Positions 1-6,841 of a DNA stretch of 7,877 nt are shown here, one piece after another. Made by a program: the position numbers and the translations under genes. Under the pieces are notes generated by a model. The model searched no databases and was not told the DNA's origin. It saw only the letters and a program-made list of their open reading frames with translations. How positions within the stretch are numbered: position 1 is the stretch's first letter; every line of letters starts with the position of its first letter. Source of the stretch: Thermoguttaceae bacterium (GTDB taxonomy: Bacteria > Planctomycetota > Planctomycetia > Pirellulales > Thermoguttaceae); NCBI GenBank assembly GCA_017454585.1, contig JAFTCU010000108.1, forward strand, positions 1-7,877, in the 5' to 3' direction.

Positions 1-1
1 C

Positions 2-406
2 GAGTTCGGCGCGATGGGCGGCACCAGCGCGGCCATGGTCCTGCACCAGATGCTGAGCAAAGAGTTCGGCTGGCGCGGTGAGTTCCAGGTGACCGAATCC
101 CTGCAAATGTGCGCGGCCGACCGTGCCGTCCCGCAGGACATCGAGGAGGCGTGGGCGTGCGGAAACCGCGCCGTCGAGCTGGCCGTTCAGGGAACCAGCG
201 GCGTGATGGTCACGATCAAGCGCGACTCGAACGCCCCGTACGCCTACTCGCTGGGCACCGCCCCGCTCCATGCCGTGGCGATCGGCACGAAACCGATGCC
301 GGCGGAGTTCATCTGCGAAGACCGCTACTACGTCACGGACGCCTGCCTGGACTACATCCGCCCGCTGGTCGGCGAACTGCCGACGTACGTGCGGTTTGAA
401 GGGTGA
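2..406 (+). CDS. pfp: PPi-dependent 6-phosphofructokinase, C-terminal part
   Basis: This is the 3' end of a gene that enters the window from the left; the frame is open from base 2 and stops with TGA at 404-406, leaving 134 codons. The residues resemble the C-terminal third of pyrophosphate--fructose-6-phosphate 1-phosphotransferase. A small conserved GGTSAAMV stretch comes first, then the helix DIEEAWACGNRAVELAVQG, then TSGVMVTIKR, a PLHAVA segment, the MPAEFI motif, a VTDACLDYI helix and the closing PLVGELP. The enzyme interconverts fructose 6-phosphate and fructose 1,6-bisphosphate in the cytosol using PPi in place of ATP, and is reversible. The PPi-binding and catalytic GGDD/PKTIDND-type region lies outside the window, so the phosphoryl donor cannot be read directly; an ATP-dependent relative remains possible. 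Base composition is GC-rich, typical of the long genes here. Confidence 0.82.
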   Translation, partial: EFGAMGGTSAAMVLHQMLSKEFGWRGEFQVTESLQMCAADRAVPQDIEEAWACGNRAVELAVQGTSGVMVTIKRDSNAPYAYSLGTAPLHAVAIGTKPMPAEFICEDRYYVTDACLDYIRPLVGELPTYVRFEG

Positions 407-418
407 AAAAATCCGGAA

Positions 419-454
419 GGACGGCGGCTCGCCGTCCGCGGCCGGCCCGGCCGC
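419..454. repeat. Tandem pair of GC-rich palindromes after pfp
   Basis: Twelve bases after the pfp stop codon are two back-to-back hairpins. The first has arms GGACGGCG (419-426) and CGCCGTCC (430-437) around a 3-base loop. The second has arms GCGGCCGG (438-445) and CCGGCCGC (447-454) around a single central base. No T run follows, so this is not a canonical intrinsic terminator, but it could slow polymerase or protect the mRNA 3' end. The GACGGC-type stem resembles the other gene-end hairpins in the window. Confidence 0.6.
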
Positions 455-478
455 TGAAGCGTGCTGGACGGTCAATCC

Positions 479-605
479 TCATTGAAGAAAGCCTCCCCTG
501 AAAGGGGAGATGGCGCAAAGCGCCGGAGGGGTTCCGGAACTGGTGCAAGCCCGTCCTTCGGTCGGAACCCCCCAGCCTCGCTTTGCTCCCCAACCTCCTC
601 AATGA
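479..605. repeat. Imperfect ~127-bp inverted repeat, REP/MITE-like
   Basis: The ends are TCATTGA (479-485) and its exact complement TCAATGA (599-605). Inside, the left arm has a perfect hairpin, CTCCCCT/AGGGGAG (493-499 and 503-509). This is followed by GCAAAGCG and then GGAGGGGTTCCGG. The right arm, read as its complement, gives GGGGAGCAAAGCGAGG and then GGGGGGTTCCGA, so the two halves mirror each other with several mismatches. No transposase-like frame is inside. The element fills most of the gap between pfp and the DUF805 gene and looks like a small dispersed non-coding repeat; its copy number cannot be judged from one window. Confidence 0.55.
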
Positions 606-631
606 TGGGGCATTATACAGAAAGCGCCTGA

Positions 632-1099
632 ATGAAAGATTCACTTCAAATTTTTGGGGACTGTATTACCCGGAAATATTTTTGCTCCGATGGGCGAGCG
701 TCCCGGTCGGAATATCTGATCTTTCATTTTTACAGTTTTATACTAATTGTTGGGGCGTTTTTTTCGGATGTTTTGATTGCAGATTTCATTGAGGCCATTT
801 CCCATATCCGTCTTGGTTTTCGCTTTTACCTGACGGTAGGGATTTGCCTTTTTCTTTCCATACCCGCCACGACTTTAGAGATTCGCCGCTGGCATGACCT
901 CGGTAAAAGCGGATGGAATTTTTATTCATTTTTCAATCTTTTTGATTTCCTTTTGCTCAACAAAGGCACACGCGGCCGAAACAAATATGGACCAGCCCCG
1001 ATTGAATCCTTTTCCGAAAAAAGAGCAGAGGAGAACAAAGAGGAAATGGCAGAAGCCCTGGACTGGCTTGAAAAGCAGGAAGAAAACGAAAAAACCTGA
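632..1099 (+). CDS. DUF805 family inner-membrane protein
   Basis: A 155-residue protein with the DUF805 signature in order: GRASRSEY at residues 21-28, RRWHDLGKSGW at 85-95 and GTRGRNKYGPAP at 112-123. Hydrophobic segments lie at about 29-50, 63-83 and 97-110. The third is short compared with the usual family pattern, in which a longer helix follows the HDxGxSGW motif. The C-terminal ~30 residues are charged and Glu/Lys-rich, probably a cytoplasmic tail. DUF805 proteins (such as E. coli YhaH) are membrane proteins of unknown biochemical role. ATG 632 is the first start after an in-frame TGA that directly abuts it (629-631), and there is no clear Shine-Dalgarno sequence. The gene is visibly AT-richer than both neighbours (about 40-45% GC by eye), which suggests a separate origin or relaxed selection. 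Family assignment is fairly sure; function is unknown. Confidence 0.75.
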   Translation: MKDSLQIFGDCITRKYFCSDGRASRSEYLIFHFYSFILIVGAFFSDVLIADFIEAISHIRLGFRFYLTVGICLFLSIPATTLEIRRWHDLGKSGWNFYSFFNLFDFLLLNKGTRGRNKYGPAPIESFSEKRAEENKEEMAEALDWLEKQEENEKT

Positions 1100-1141
1100 A
1101 GGCCATTTCCAGGCTATTCCTTTTACCCCTTTAGCTGCGGC

Positions 1142-1162
1142 GACGACGCTTCCTGCGCCGTC
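1142..1162 (+). repeat. Gene-end hairpin, GACGACGC type
   Basis: Arms GACGACGC (1142-1149) and GCGCCGTC (1155-1162) pair with one mismatch around a 5-base loop, TTCCT. It lies 42 bases after the DUF805 stop. The core is nearly the same as hairpins at 1908-1926 and 6848-6867, which also follow stop codons. The following bases are not a T run, so terminator function is only possible. Confidence 0.55.
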
Positions 1163-1165
1163 TCT

Positions 1166-1193
1166 AATTCATAATTCAAAATTCATAATTCAT
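1166..1193. repeat. 7-bp tandem repeat (AATTCAT) upstream of the C26 gene
   Basis: Four consecutive heptads begin at 1166, 1173, 1180 and 1187. Three read AATTCAT and one reads AATTCAA. A degenerate fifth unit, AATCATG, starts at 1194 and contains the start codon of the next gene. The stretch replaces a normal Shine-Dalgarno region. Slippage here would change the distance between any upstream promoter and the start codon. Confidence 0.85.
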
Positions 1194-1197
1194 AATC

Positions 1198-1899
1198 ATG
1201 GCACACAACCCGCCCATCATCGGAATTTCCACCGCCGTTCAGAAGACCAGCAACCCGGAAGCGAAACGCAGGAACGAGGAGTTTTACCACGAAGCCGTGC
1301 GCAAGGCCGGCGGCGTGCCGAGGCTCATTTCCAACCTCGCGCCGAGCTGGGAGGCCGAAGTCGAAAAAATCGACGGTCTGGTCATCATCGGCGGCGTGGA
1401 CGTGGAGCCGGAACGCTACGGCGATGAACGCCGCCCGGAGACGTACACCGACACGGCTCAGGACGATTACGATTTTTACCTCGTCAACCTGGCGCAGACA
1501 CGCGGGATCCCGGTCCTGGGCATCTGCCGCGGGCATCAGGTCCTCGGGGTCCATGCCGGGATGCGGCTCTACCAGCATCTGCCGGCTTATTTCCCCGACG
1601 AAAATCACAAAGCGATCCACCCGGTCAAGATCATCGAGGGGACGGTCCTGCACAAACTCCTGGGCGTGACGGAAACCACAGTGAACAGTAACCACCACCA
1701 GGCCGTTCATTTTGAACCCGAGCGGAATCGCGCCGGGATGAAGATCTCGGCCCTCTCCCCGGCCGGCGTCGTGGAAGCGATGGAAGACGGCGACCGCCTC
1801 CTCAGCGTCCAGTGGCACCCGGAAAGAATGATCGGCGAGATGAAGCGCGACGACATGATCCCGCTTTTCCGCTGGCTCGTCGAGCGGGCGAAATCGTAA
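1198..1899 (+). CDS. Peptidase C26 / gamma-glutamyl-GABA hydrolase-like class I amidotransferase
   Basis: A 233-residue cytosolic protein covering the whole class I glutamine-amidotransferase fold as found in peptidase C26 (PuuD family). In order: PIIGIS at the N-terminus, the helix FYHEAVRKAGGVPRLI (29-44), DGLVIIGGVDVEPERYGDE (59-77), the nucleophile elbow GICRGHQ with Cys110, VNSNHHQAV (162-170) and the closing VQWHPE with His207 and Glu209. Cys, His and Glu of the triad are thus all present. The family hydrolyses gamma-glutamyl amides, for example gamma-glutamyl-GABA in putrescine breakdown. No Puu-pathway partner lies nearby, so the substrate is open. After the nucleophile the usual NVxxGGTLxQ motif reads GVHAGMRLYQ, losing the paired glycines. 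ATG 1198 is the only reasonable start, since an in-frame TAA occurs at 1186-1188. It has no Shine-Dalgarno sequence and is directly preceded by a heptad tandem repeat. Confidence 0.88.
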   Translation: MAHNPPIIGISTAVQKTSNPEAKRRNEEFYHEAVRKAGGVPRLISNLAPSWEAEVEKIDGLVIIGGVDVEPERYGDERRPETYTDTAQDDYDFYLVNLAQTRGIPVLGICRGHQVLGVHAGMRLYQHLPAYFPDENHKAIHPVKIIEGTVLHKLLGVTETTVNSNHHQAVHFEPERNRAGMKISALSPAGVVEAMEDGDRLLSVQWHPERMIGEMKRDDMIPLFRWLVERAKS

Positions 1900-1900
1900 T

Positions 1901-1926
1901 TACGGGGACGACGCTTCCAGCGTCGT
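1901..1926 (+). repeat. TACGGGG plus perfect hairpin after the C26 gene
   Basis: One base after the stop codon comes TACGGGG (1901-1907). It is followed by a perfect 8-bp hairpin, ACGACGCT (1908-1915) and AGCGTCGT (1919-1926), with loop TCC. Only two Ts follow, so termination would be weak unless helped. The same heptamer-plus-hairpin arrangement occurs at 3657 and 6842. Confidence 0.65.
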
Positions 1927-2005
1927 TTCAAAATCGGGGCCAACACTGTTTCGAAGCTATCTGCGAGGCTTCTGCTCTTGCCCGGCAAGGCGAGCCTGCT
2001 TTGCT

Positions 2006-2010
2006 GGAGG
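2006..2010 (+). promoter_or_regulatory. GGAGG motif, possible ribosome-binding site for the GH43 gene
   Basis: GGAGG ends 11 bases before an in-frame TTG (2022) and 32 bases before the in-frame ATG (2043). It would support TTG as an alternative start giving seven extra residues (MYPCYAI). The ATG itself has no Shine-Dalgarno sequence nearby. The signal peptide starts cleanly at the ATG, so the choice is uncertain. Confidence 0.35.
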
Positions 2011-2042
2011 AAAAGTAAGTATTGTATCCTTGTTATGCAATT

Positions 2043-3614
2043 ATGAAAAATATTCTGTTTTTAGGGGCTGTTTGCACGGTTCTGCTTGTTTCGTCTGGTT
2101 TTGCTCAAGAGCCGGAACGAGTTCAACAAACTAACCCGATCATCTGGGCGGACGTCCCGGACACGTCCATCCTGCGCGTCGGCGATACGTATTTCATGAG
2201 CTCGACGACCATGCATCTCTCGCCGGGCCTGCCGATCTTCTATTCCAAAGACCTCGTAAACTGGAAGTTGGCGTCGTACGTCCACGGGAACCTCGCGGAC
2301 ATGGACTCGCTCAACCTCAACGACGGGAAAAACGAGTACGGCCGTGGGACCTGGGCGAGCAGTCTGCGCTTTCACGACGGCAAATTCTACGTCTCGACGT
2401 TTGCCGGGACGACGGGCCGGACGTATGTCTTCTCGACCGACGACCCTCTTTCCGGGCAGTGGGAAATGAAGTCTTTCCGGCCCATGCTGCACGACTCGTC
2501 GCTCTTTTTTGACGACGATGGGCGCGTTTATATGATTTACGGCTCCGGCACGATCCGGATCCGGGAACTCCACCCTGACTGCTCCGGTCTTCTGGAGGGC
2601 GGGCTGGATCAGGTCCTCATTCAGGACCTTTGCCGGGCGGCGACCGGGCGCGGCGGTCTGGGAGAAGGCTCACAAATGTTCAAGGTCAACGGGAAGTACT
2701 ACCTCTTCAACATCATCTGGCCCCGCGGCGACATGAGGACGGAGGTCGTTTCCCGCGCCGATCAAATTACCGGGCCGTACGAAACGAGCGTCTGTCTGCA
2801 CGACCGCGGCATCGCGCAGGGCGGGATCTTCGACACGCCGGACGGGAAGTGGATGGCGGTCCTGTTCCGCGATTCCGGGGCGGTGGGGCGCATGCCGTAC
2901 GTGATGCCGGTCGAGTGGCGCGACGGCTGGCCCGTGTTGGGCGTGGACGGAAAAGTCCCGCAGAAGATCGACTCAATGCCGGCTCATAATGGGCCCGTGC
3001 CAGAACTGGTCGCCAGTGACGATTTCAACTCGCCGACGCTCACTTCCGCGTGGCAGTGGAACCACAATCCGGTCCCTTCGGACTGGTCGCTGACCGAGCG
3101 GGAAGGTTTCTTCCGGCTCACGACCAGCCGCGTCGATCATGACGTGACGCAGGCGCGCAACACGCTCACCCAGCGGACGTTCGGCCTGACCTGCGCCGCG
3201 GCGGTCCGTCTGGATTGCTCCGGCCTTCACGACGGCGACTATGCCGGCCTGGTCGCGCTGCAAAAGCACTACGGCTTCATCGGCGTGAAAAAAGAAGGAG
3301 GCCGGAACCGGCTGGTCGTCGCGCTGAACGACCCCCGCAGCCGCGGGCCGAAGACCGAAACGGTCGTCCGGGAGATCGACGAAAGCGTCGTTTATCTGCG
3401 GATCTCCTGCGATTTCCGCGCCCAGACGGACGTCGCCCGGTTCAGCTGGTCGCTCGACGGCTCGTCCTGGCAAACCGCTCCGGAAGAACTGAAAATGGTT
3501 TACACGCTCCCGCATTTTATGGGGTACCGCTTCGGTCTGTTTTACTTCTCGACCGAAACCCCCGGCGGAACGGCGGACTTTGACTGGTATCAGGTCGGTC
3601 CGGGCGAGGAGTGA
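2043..3614 (+). CDS. Secreted GH43 glycoside hydrolase (beta-xylosidase type)
   Basis: A 523-residue protein. Residues 1-22 are a signal peptide (MKN, then a hydrophobic core ending SSGFAQ). Residues ~30-310 form a five-bladed GH43 domain. The typical family start NPIIWADVPDTSILRVGDTYFMS carries the likely catalytic base Asp40. HDSSLFFDDDG carries the pKa-modulating Asp151, and GLGEGSQMFKVNGKYYL carries the general acid Glu208. STTMHLSPGLPIFYSKDLVNW fits the GH43 subfamily that removes xylose or arabinose from xylan side chains or ends; subfamily 12 is my best guess. Residues ~325-520 are a concanavalin-like beta-sandwich of the GH43 C-terminal type (SDDFNSPTLTSAWQWNHNP at its start, DYAGLVALQKHYGFIGVKK in the middle). 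The enzyme likely acts in the periplasm or outside the cell on hemicellulose oligosaccharides. TTG 2022 is an alternative start, better placed for a GGAGG. No transporter or regulator for xylan sits beside it here. Confidence 0.9.
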   Translation: MKNILFLGAVCTVLLVSSGFAQEPERVQQTNPIIWADVPDTSILRVGDTYFMSSTTMHLSPGLPIFYSKDLVNWKLASYVHGNLADMDSLNLNDGKNEYGRGTWASSLRFHDGKFYVSTFAGTTGRTYVFSTDDPLSGQWEMKSFRPMLHDSSLFFDDDGRVYMIYGSGTIRIRELHPDCSGLLEGGLDQVLIQDLCRAATGRGGLGEGSQMFKVNGKYYLFNIIWPRGDMRTEVVSRADQITGPYETSVCLHDRGIAQGGIFDTPDGKWMAVLFRDSGAVGRMPYVMPVEWRDGWPVLGVDGKVPQKIDSMPAHNGPVPELVASDDFNSPTLTSAWQWNHNPVPSDWSLTEREGFFRLTTSRVDHDVTQARNTLTQRTFGLTCAAAVRLDCSGLHDGDYAGLVALQKHYGFIGVKKEGGRNRLVVALNDPRSRGPKTETVVREIDESVVYLRISCDFRAQTDVARFSWSLDGSSWQTAPEELKMVYTLPHFMGYRFGLFYFSTETPGGTADFDWYQVGPGEE

Positions 3615-3649
3615 GGAGTGGTGAGGGGATACTCGCTGGTACTCCTCAC
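3611..3649 (+). repeat. Hairpin overlapping the GH43 stop codon
   Basis: GTGAGGAGT (3611-3619) and its exact complement ACTCCTCAC (3641-3649) form a 9-bp stem around a 21-base loop. The left arm includes the TGA stop (3612-3614). No T run follows directly. It may stabilise the transcript end together with the next hairpin. Confidence 0.5.
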
Positions 3650-3656
3650 CCGAAAA

Positions 3657-3690
3657 TACGGGGCGGTTGGGAGGCCAACCGTTAAATTTT
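3657..3690 (+). terminator. Probable intrinsic terminator of the GH43 gene
   Basis: TACGGGG (3657-3663) precedes a stem of CGGTTGG (3664-3670) and CCAACCG (3675-3681) with loop GAGG. TTAAATTTT follows at once and the next ~40 bases stay T-rich. Position, stem and T-rich tail fit Rho-independent termination. The lead-in heptamer is shared with the elements at 1901 and 6842. Confidence 0.6.
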
Positions 3691-3743
3691 CTCTAATTTC
3701 TCTGTTTTTTCCTGTAAAATTTCAAATAAAATTTTTAATTTTC

Positions 3744-3771
3744 TTGTGAATTGTACAAATGGATGTATAAT
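3744..3771 (+). promoter_or_regulatory. Sigma-70-type promoter of the PEP-CTERM gene
   Basis: The -35 element TTGTGA (3744-3749) and a consensus -10 TATAAT (3766-3771) are 16 bases apart. The DNA upstream (3682-3743) is very AT-rich, as in an UP element. An 8-bp palindrome, TTGTACAA (3751-3758), lies in the spacer and could be a small operator. The start codon is ~45 bases downstream. The 3615-3819 gap contains only this promoter and the hairpins before it. Confidence 0.65.
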
Positions 3772-3805
3772 ATCGCATAAGTAATGAAATATTTTATTTT
3801 CACTT

Positions 3806-3811
3806 GAAGGA
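3806..3811 (+). promoter_or_regulatory. Ribosome-binding site GAAGGA for the PEP-CTERM gene
   Basis: GAAGGA ends 8 bases before ATG 3820 but only 2 bases before ATG 3814. Normal spacing therefore favours the second ATG as the true start. Confidence 0.6.
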
Positions 3812-3819
3812 ATATGATC

Positions 3820-6800
3820 ATGACCAAGTCTGCGGGCCGCCTGTTTTTCACCAGTTTTTCAATATTCGGTGTTTTGACGCTCCTGTTTGCGTGCCATTTT
3901 ACGCAGGCGGATCCTGTTACCTACACGAACGGTGAAATTTACGATGCACCCAATATTAATACGGACAATTACGACTCCACGAATTTTGTTATCACGGATA
4001 CTTCGCTTCATACCTATCAGAGAAACCTTTCCGGCGGCGGGGTCGTTAATTATACCGGTTACAATAACGCCTACTATCTCAACCTGACGGGGGACAATTC
4101 GGCCTTTTCCGGCACATTTAACGTGGCGTCCGCCAACACTGCCCTTTGGTTTTCGAGTGCCAATGCCGGTTTCTCCCAGGGAACGTTGAACCTGGGCGAC
4201 GCCGCCACTTACGTGCGGGTCAAGCTGCCCTCAAACGGTACCATTTATCTTGGCGCGCTGGAAGGGTCCGGCTACCTGCGCAACGATGAATCCGCCGACA
4301 ATGTGACCGTGACCTATGAAATCGGCGGCGCCAATAAAGACGCGTCGTTTTCCGGTCGGATCATGGACAAATGGGATGGTCACAACGTCAATGTCTATAC
4401 CGCGGTCAAAAAGGTCGGAACAGGTACTCAGACTTTATCAGGAAATAACACCTACACCGGTGGAACGACCATTTCCGGGGGAACGCTGGCGATTTCCAGC
4501 GTCAACGCCCTGGGGACCGGCGCGGTCACGATCGACGGCGGCGCCCTCGACGCCTTGCCGGCCGGAAAAAGCAAGACTTTCCCGAACAGCCTCGTGATCG
4601 GCGCGAACGGCGGAACGGTCACGACTGCAACGGGCGATTATTCCTCTTTCGCCTCCATTTCCGGCTCCGGCGATCTGACGACCAGCGGGTACGTCCACTT
4701 CAACGGGACGGGCGGCTACAACGGCCATCTTACGGTCAACAGCGGTTTTACCCGGATCAATCCCGGCGCGTTCGGCGTGTTTGATCTGACGATCGAAAAC
4801 AAGGCCCAGTTCAACGTTTTCGAAAGCGGAACGGTCCAGATCGGGAAGTTGAATTCGACGACGGATACCGCCCTGTTCGGCAGCAACGGCAGCAAAACCT
4901 ACGTTTACGAGATCGGCGCAGGCACGACCAGTGACGACACGGCCTCCTATGCCGGCTTGGTTCGCGGTTCTTCCAATGGGGCGTATAATGTTACCCTCAA
5001 AAAAGTGGGCGCGGGCACACAGACGTTCAACCGTACCGGGTATGGCTATGCCGGGACGCCCAATTCGATCAAAGACGTGATCATCGACGGCGGTACGATG
5101 GTCATTAACGCCACCCATAGCGTTTTCAGCGCAAGCAGTACGACCGGTTTCTGGGGGACCACCCCGATCACGATCAACGCGGGCGGAACGCTCGTTTATG
5201 ACCACGCCTGGAACACGTCCCCCAATACGATGCTTACGATCAACGGCGGAACGCTGACCTTGAACCAGGTGCAATACCAAAACGCGATCACCTTCAATTC
5301 CGGCACGGTCAGCGGCGAGTCCCAGCTGCGCGTGGGTTACGTCGGCTCCGGTAATTGGACGGTCACCGGCGGCACGACCACCATTAATAATCCGGTCGTT
5401 GCGGTCAAGAGCGGCGATTACACCACTTTCACGATCAACATCGCCGACGGCGCGACGCTCGACATCAAAAAGAACATTTCCGGCCTGGGCGGTTACGTCG
5501 GGACCGACGTGGTCGTGAACGGCTCCGGCGCGAACGGCTCGGGAAAGATCATCTTCAATCCTTCGGGCAGCAATTACGCCACCAACATGGGGACCGTTTC
5601 GTTCAACCACGTCAACGTGGAACTGGCGACGAACAAGAACTGGCTGGACAACGGTTTCTTTGGCGGTTCGGCGGTCACGCTGACCGACTCGACGATGACG
5701 ACCAAATCCGACCACGGTCTCAACGGGACGGTGCTCACGCTCGACGCCAGCTCCCTGATCTACGACGGCGCGATCAATTCATACGCCCATCAGGTCACGC
5801 TGAAGAACGGCTCGACCATCTCGGGCACCACCGCGGGCTCCGAGTTCCGCACGGGGCATAACTGGAACTCCCAGTTCTTTACCGTGTACGACGAAGGCGC
5901 GGAAGAGAACGTGATGAACACGATCTCCGCCAACATTTCCATGTACAACACGGGCAGGACCATGACGTTCAACATCGCGGACAAAGCCCCGCTGACGTTT
6001 TCCGGCAGTTTTGTTCCGGCGGGCAGCGGCCATTACAATGCGCTCGTGAAAACCGGCGCGGGCACGCTGACGCTGACCGGCGCAAACCGGCACGGCACCA
6101 CGACCGTCTCCGAAGGTACGCTTGTGGTCGCCGGCAACGGCACGCTCGGCTTGAAGACGACGACGGTCGAAGCAAACGGGACGCTCGAATTTAACGTGGC
6201 CGACGGTCAGGAAAAGACGCTGACGACCGCCGCCACGGATAAAAACATCACCGGCTCAGGGACCGTCACCAAATTCGGCAAGGGCTTGCTGAAAATCGAC
6301 GCCCCCGACGGCGCGATAAACGTGGGCAACCTGGTCGTTGCTGAGGGCCGCCTCGATATGGAGGAGTACCTCACGGGGAACATGACGGTCAATAACGGCG
6401 CGGAATTCTCCCCCGGCAACTCGATCGGAACGCTGAACGTCGATGGCAATTTCACCCTCGGCGAAGCGGGCGGAAGCGGTGATCCCGCGAAACTGATCAT
6501 GGAGATCGGCGGCGAAGACGCCAGTTTGAACGACGCGCTGATCGTCTCGGGCGACCTGACCCTGAATAATGGCATCGTTTACCTTGAACTGGCGGACACT
6601 TGCGACATGATCATCGGCGACCGTTTCAACGCGATTTTATCGGCGGGAAACAGCGACTCGCTGAGCGGCTTGAATATTCAAGCGGACGGCTTCTCGAATT
6701 TTGACTATAGACTGCTCGACTCGGGTCTTTACGCCATCACGGGTGTTTTTGGCTCCGCAGATCAGATTCCGGAACCGTCCACGTGGCTCCTGCTCTTTCT

Positions 6801-6840
6801 CGGCGTTTTCGGTGTGCTCTGCTGGAGAAAACGCAAGTAA
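3820..6840 (+). CDS. PEP-CTERM surface protein with autotransporter-associated beta-strand repeats
   Basis: A 1006-residue exported protein. Residues 1-30 are a signal peptide (MTKSAGR, then a hydrophobic core, cleavage likely after TQA). The body is Gly/Thr/Asn-rich and low in Cys, typical of a right-handed beta-solenoid. It contains clear beta-strand repeats of the PATR type. Examples are KKVGTGTQTLSGNNTYTGG followed by TTISGGTLAISS, KTGAGTLTLTG with TTTVSEGTLVVAG, and weaker KKVGAGTQTF and VTKFGKGLLKI copies. The last 24 residues are a PEP-CTERM tail: IPEPSTW, a ~13-residue hydrophobic helix, and the basic end WRKRK. Known biology of such tails is recognition and cleavage by an exosortase, followed by display or release at the surface; no exosortase gene is in this window. 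It has its own promoter and terminator, so it is probably monocistronic. ATG 3814 is the other possible start. Function beyond surface protein (adhesin, biofilm or substrate binding) is not visible. Confidence 0.88.
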   Translation: MTKSAGRLFFTSFSIFGVLTLLFACHFTQADPVTYTNGEIYDAPNINTDNYDSTNFVITDTSLHTYQRNLSGGGVVNYTGYNNAYYLNLTGDNSAFSGTFNVASANTALWFSSANAGFSQGTLNLGDAATYVRVKLPSNGTIYLGALEGSGYLRNDESADNVTVTYEIGGANKDASFSGRIMDKWDGHNVNVYTAVKKVGTGTQTLSGNNTYTGGTTISGGTLAISSVNALGTGAVTIDGGALDALPAGKSKTFPNSLVIGANGGTVTTATGDYSSFASISGSGDLTTSGYVHFNGTGGYNGHLTVNSGFTRINPGAFGVFDLTIENKAQFNVFESGTVQIGKLNSTTDTALFGSNGSKTYVYEIGAGTTSDDTASYAGLVRGSSNGAYNVTLKKVGAGTQTFNRTGYGYAGTPNSIKDVIIDGGTMVINATHSVFSASSTTGFWGTTPITINAGGTLVYDHAWNTSPNTMLTINGGTLTLNQVQYQNAITFNSGTVSGESQLRVGYVGSGNWTVTGGTTTINNPVVAVKSGDYTTFTINIADGATLDIKKNISGLGGYVGTDVVVNGSGANGSGKIIFNPSGSNYATNMGTVSFNHVNVELATNKNWLDNGFFGGSAVTLTDSTMTTKSDHGLNGTVLTLDASSLIYDGAINSYAHQVTLKNGSTISGTTAGSEFRTGHNWNSQFFTVYDEGAEENVMNTISANISMYNTGRTMTFNIADKAPLTFSGSFVPAGSGHYNALVKTGAGTLTLTGANRHGTTTVSEGTLVVAGNGTLGLKTTTVEANGTLEFNVADGQEKTLTTAATDKNITGSGTVTKFGKGLLKIDAPDGAINVGNLVVAEGRLDMEEYLTGNMTVNNGAEFSPGNSIGTLNVDGNFTLGEAGGSGDPAKLIMEIGGEDASLNDALIVSGDLTLNNGIVYLELADTCDMIIGDRFNAILSAGNSDSLSGLNIQADGFSNFDYRLLDSGLYAITGVFGSADQIPEPSTWLLLFLGVFGVLCWRKRK

Positions 6841-6841
6841 A

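Noticed and set aside
894..1427. 177-codon + frame whose first ~30 residues look like a signal peptide ending AHAAE
   Set aside because: It is out of frame with both DUF805 and C26, spans the end of one and start of the other including the heptad repeat, and becomes a basic low-complexity sequence. The signal-like start is an accident of reading the DUF805 membrane segment in another frame.
1183..1818. 211-codon open frame on the - strand
   Set aside because: It is antisense to the C26 gene, whose catalytic motifs are clear. The frame stays open because of GC-rich codon third positions.
1812..2018. 68-codon + frame between C26 and GH43
   Set aside because: It begins inside the C26 gene in another frame, has no ribosome-binding site and runs through the gene-end hairpin.
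2973..3515. 180-codon open frame on the - strand
   Set aside because: It is antisense to the GH43 C-terminal domain, is Arg/Ala/Val-rich and has no recognisable motif.
4438..5715. Long open frame (425 codons) on the - strand
   Set aside because: It lies wholly opposite the PEP-CTERM gene, is rich in Arg/Val/Asp as expected from the complement of Gly/Thr/Asn-rich repeats, and has no domain I recognise. The + strand protein has signal peptide, repeats and sorting tail.
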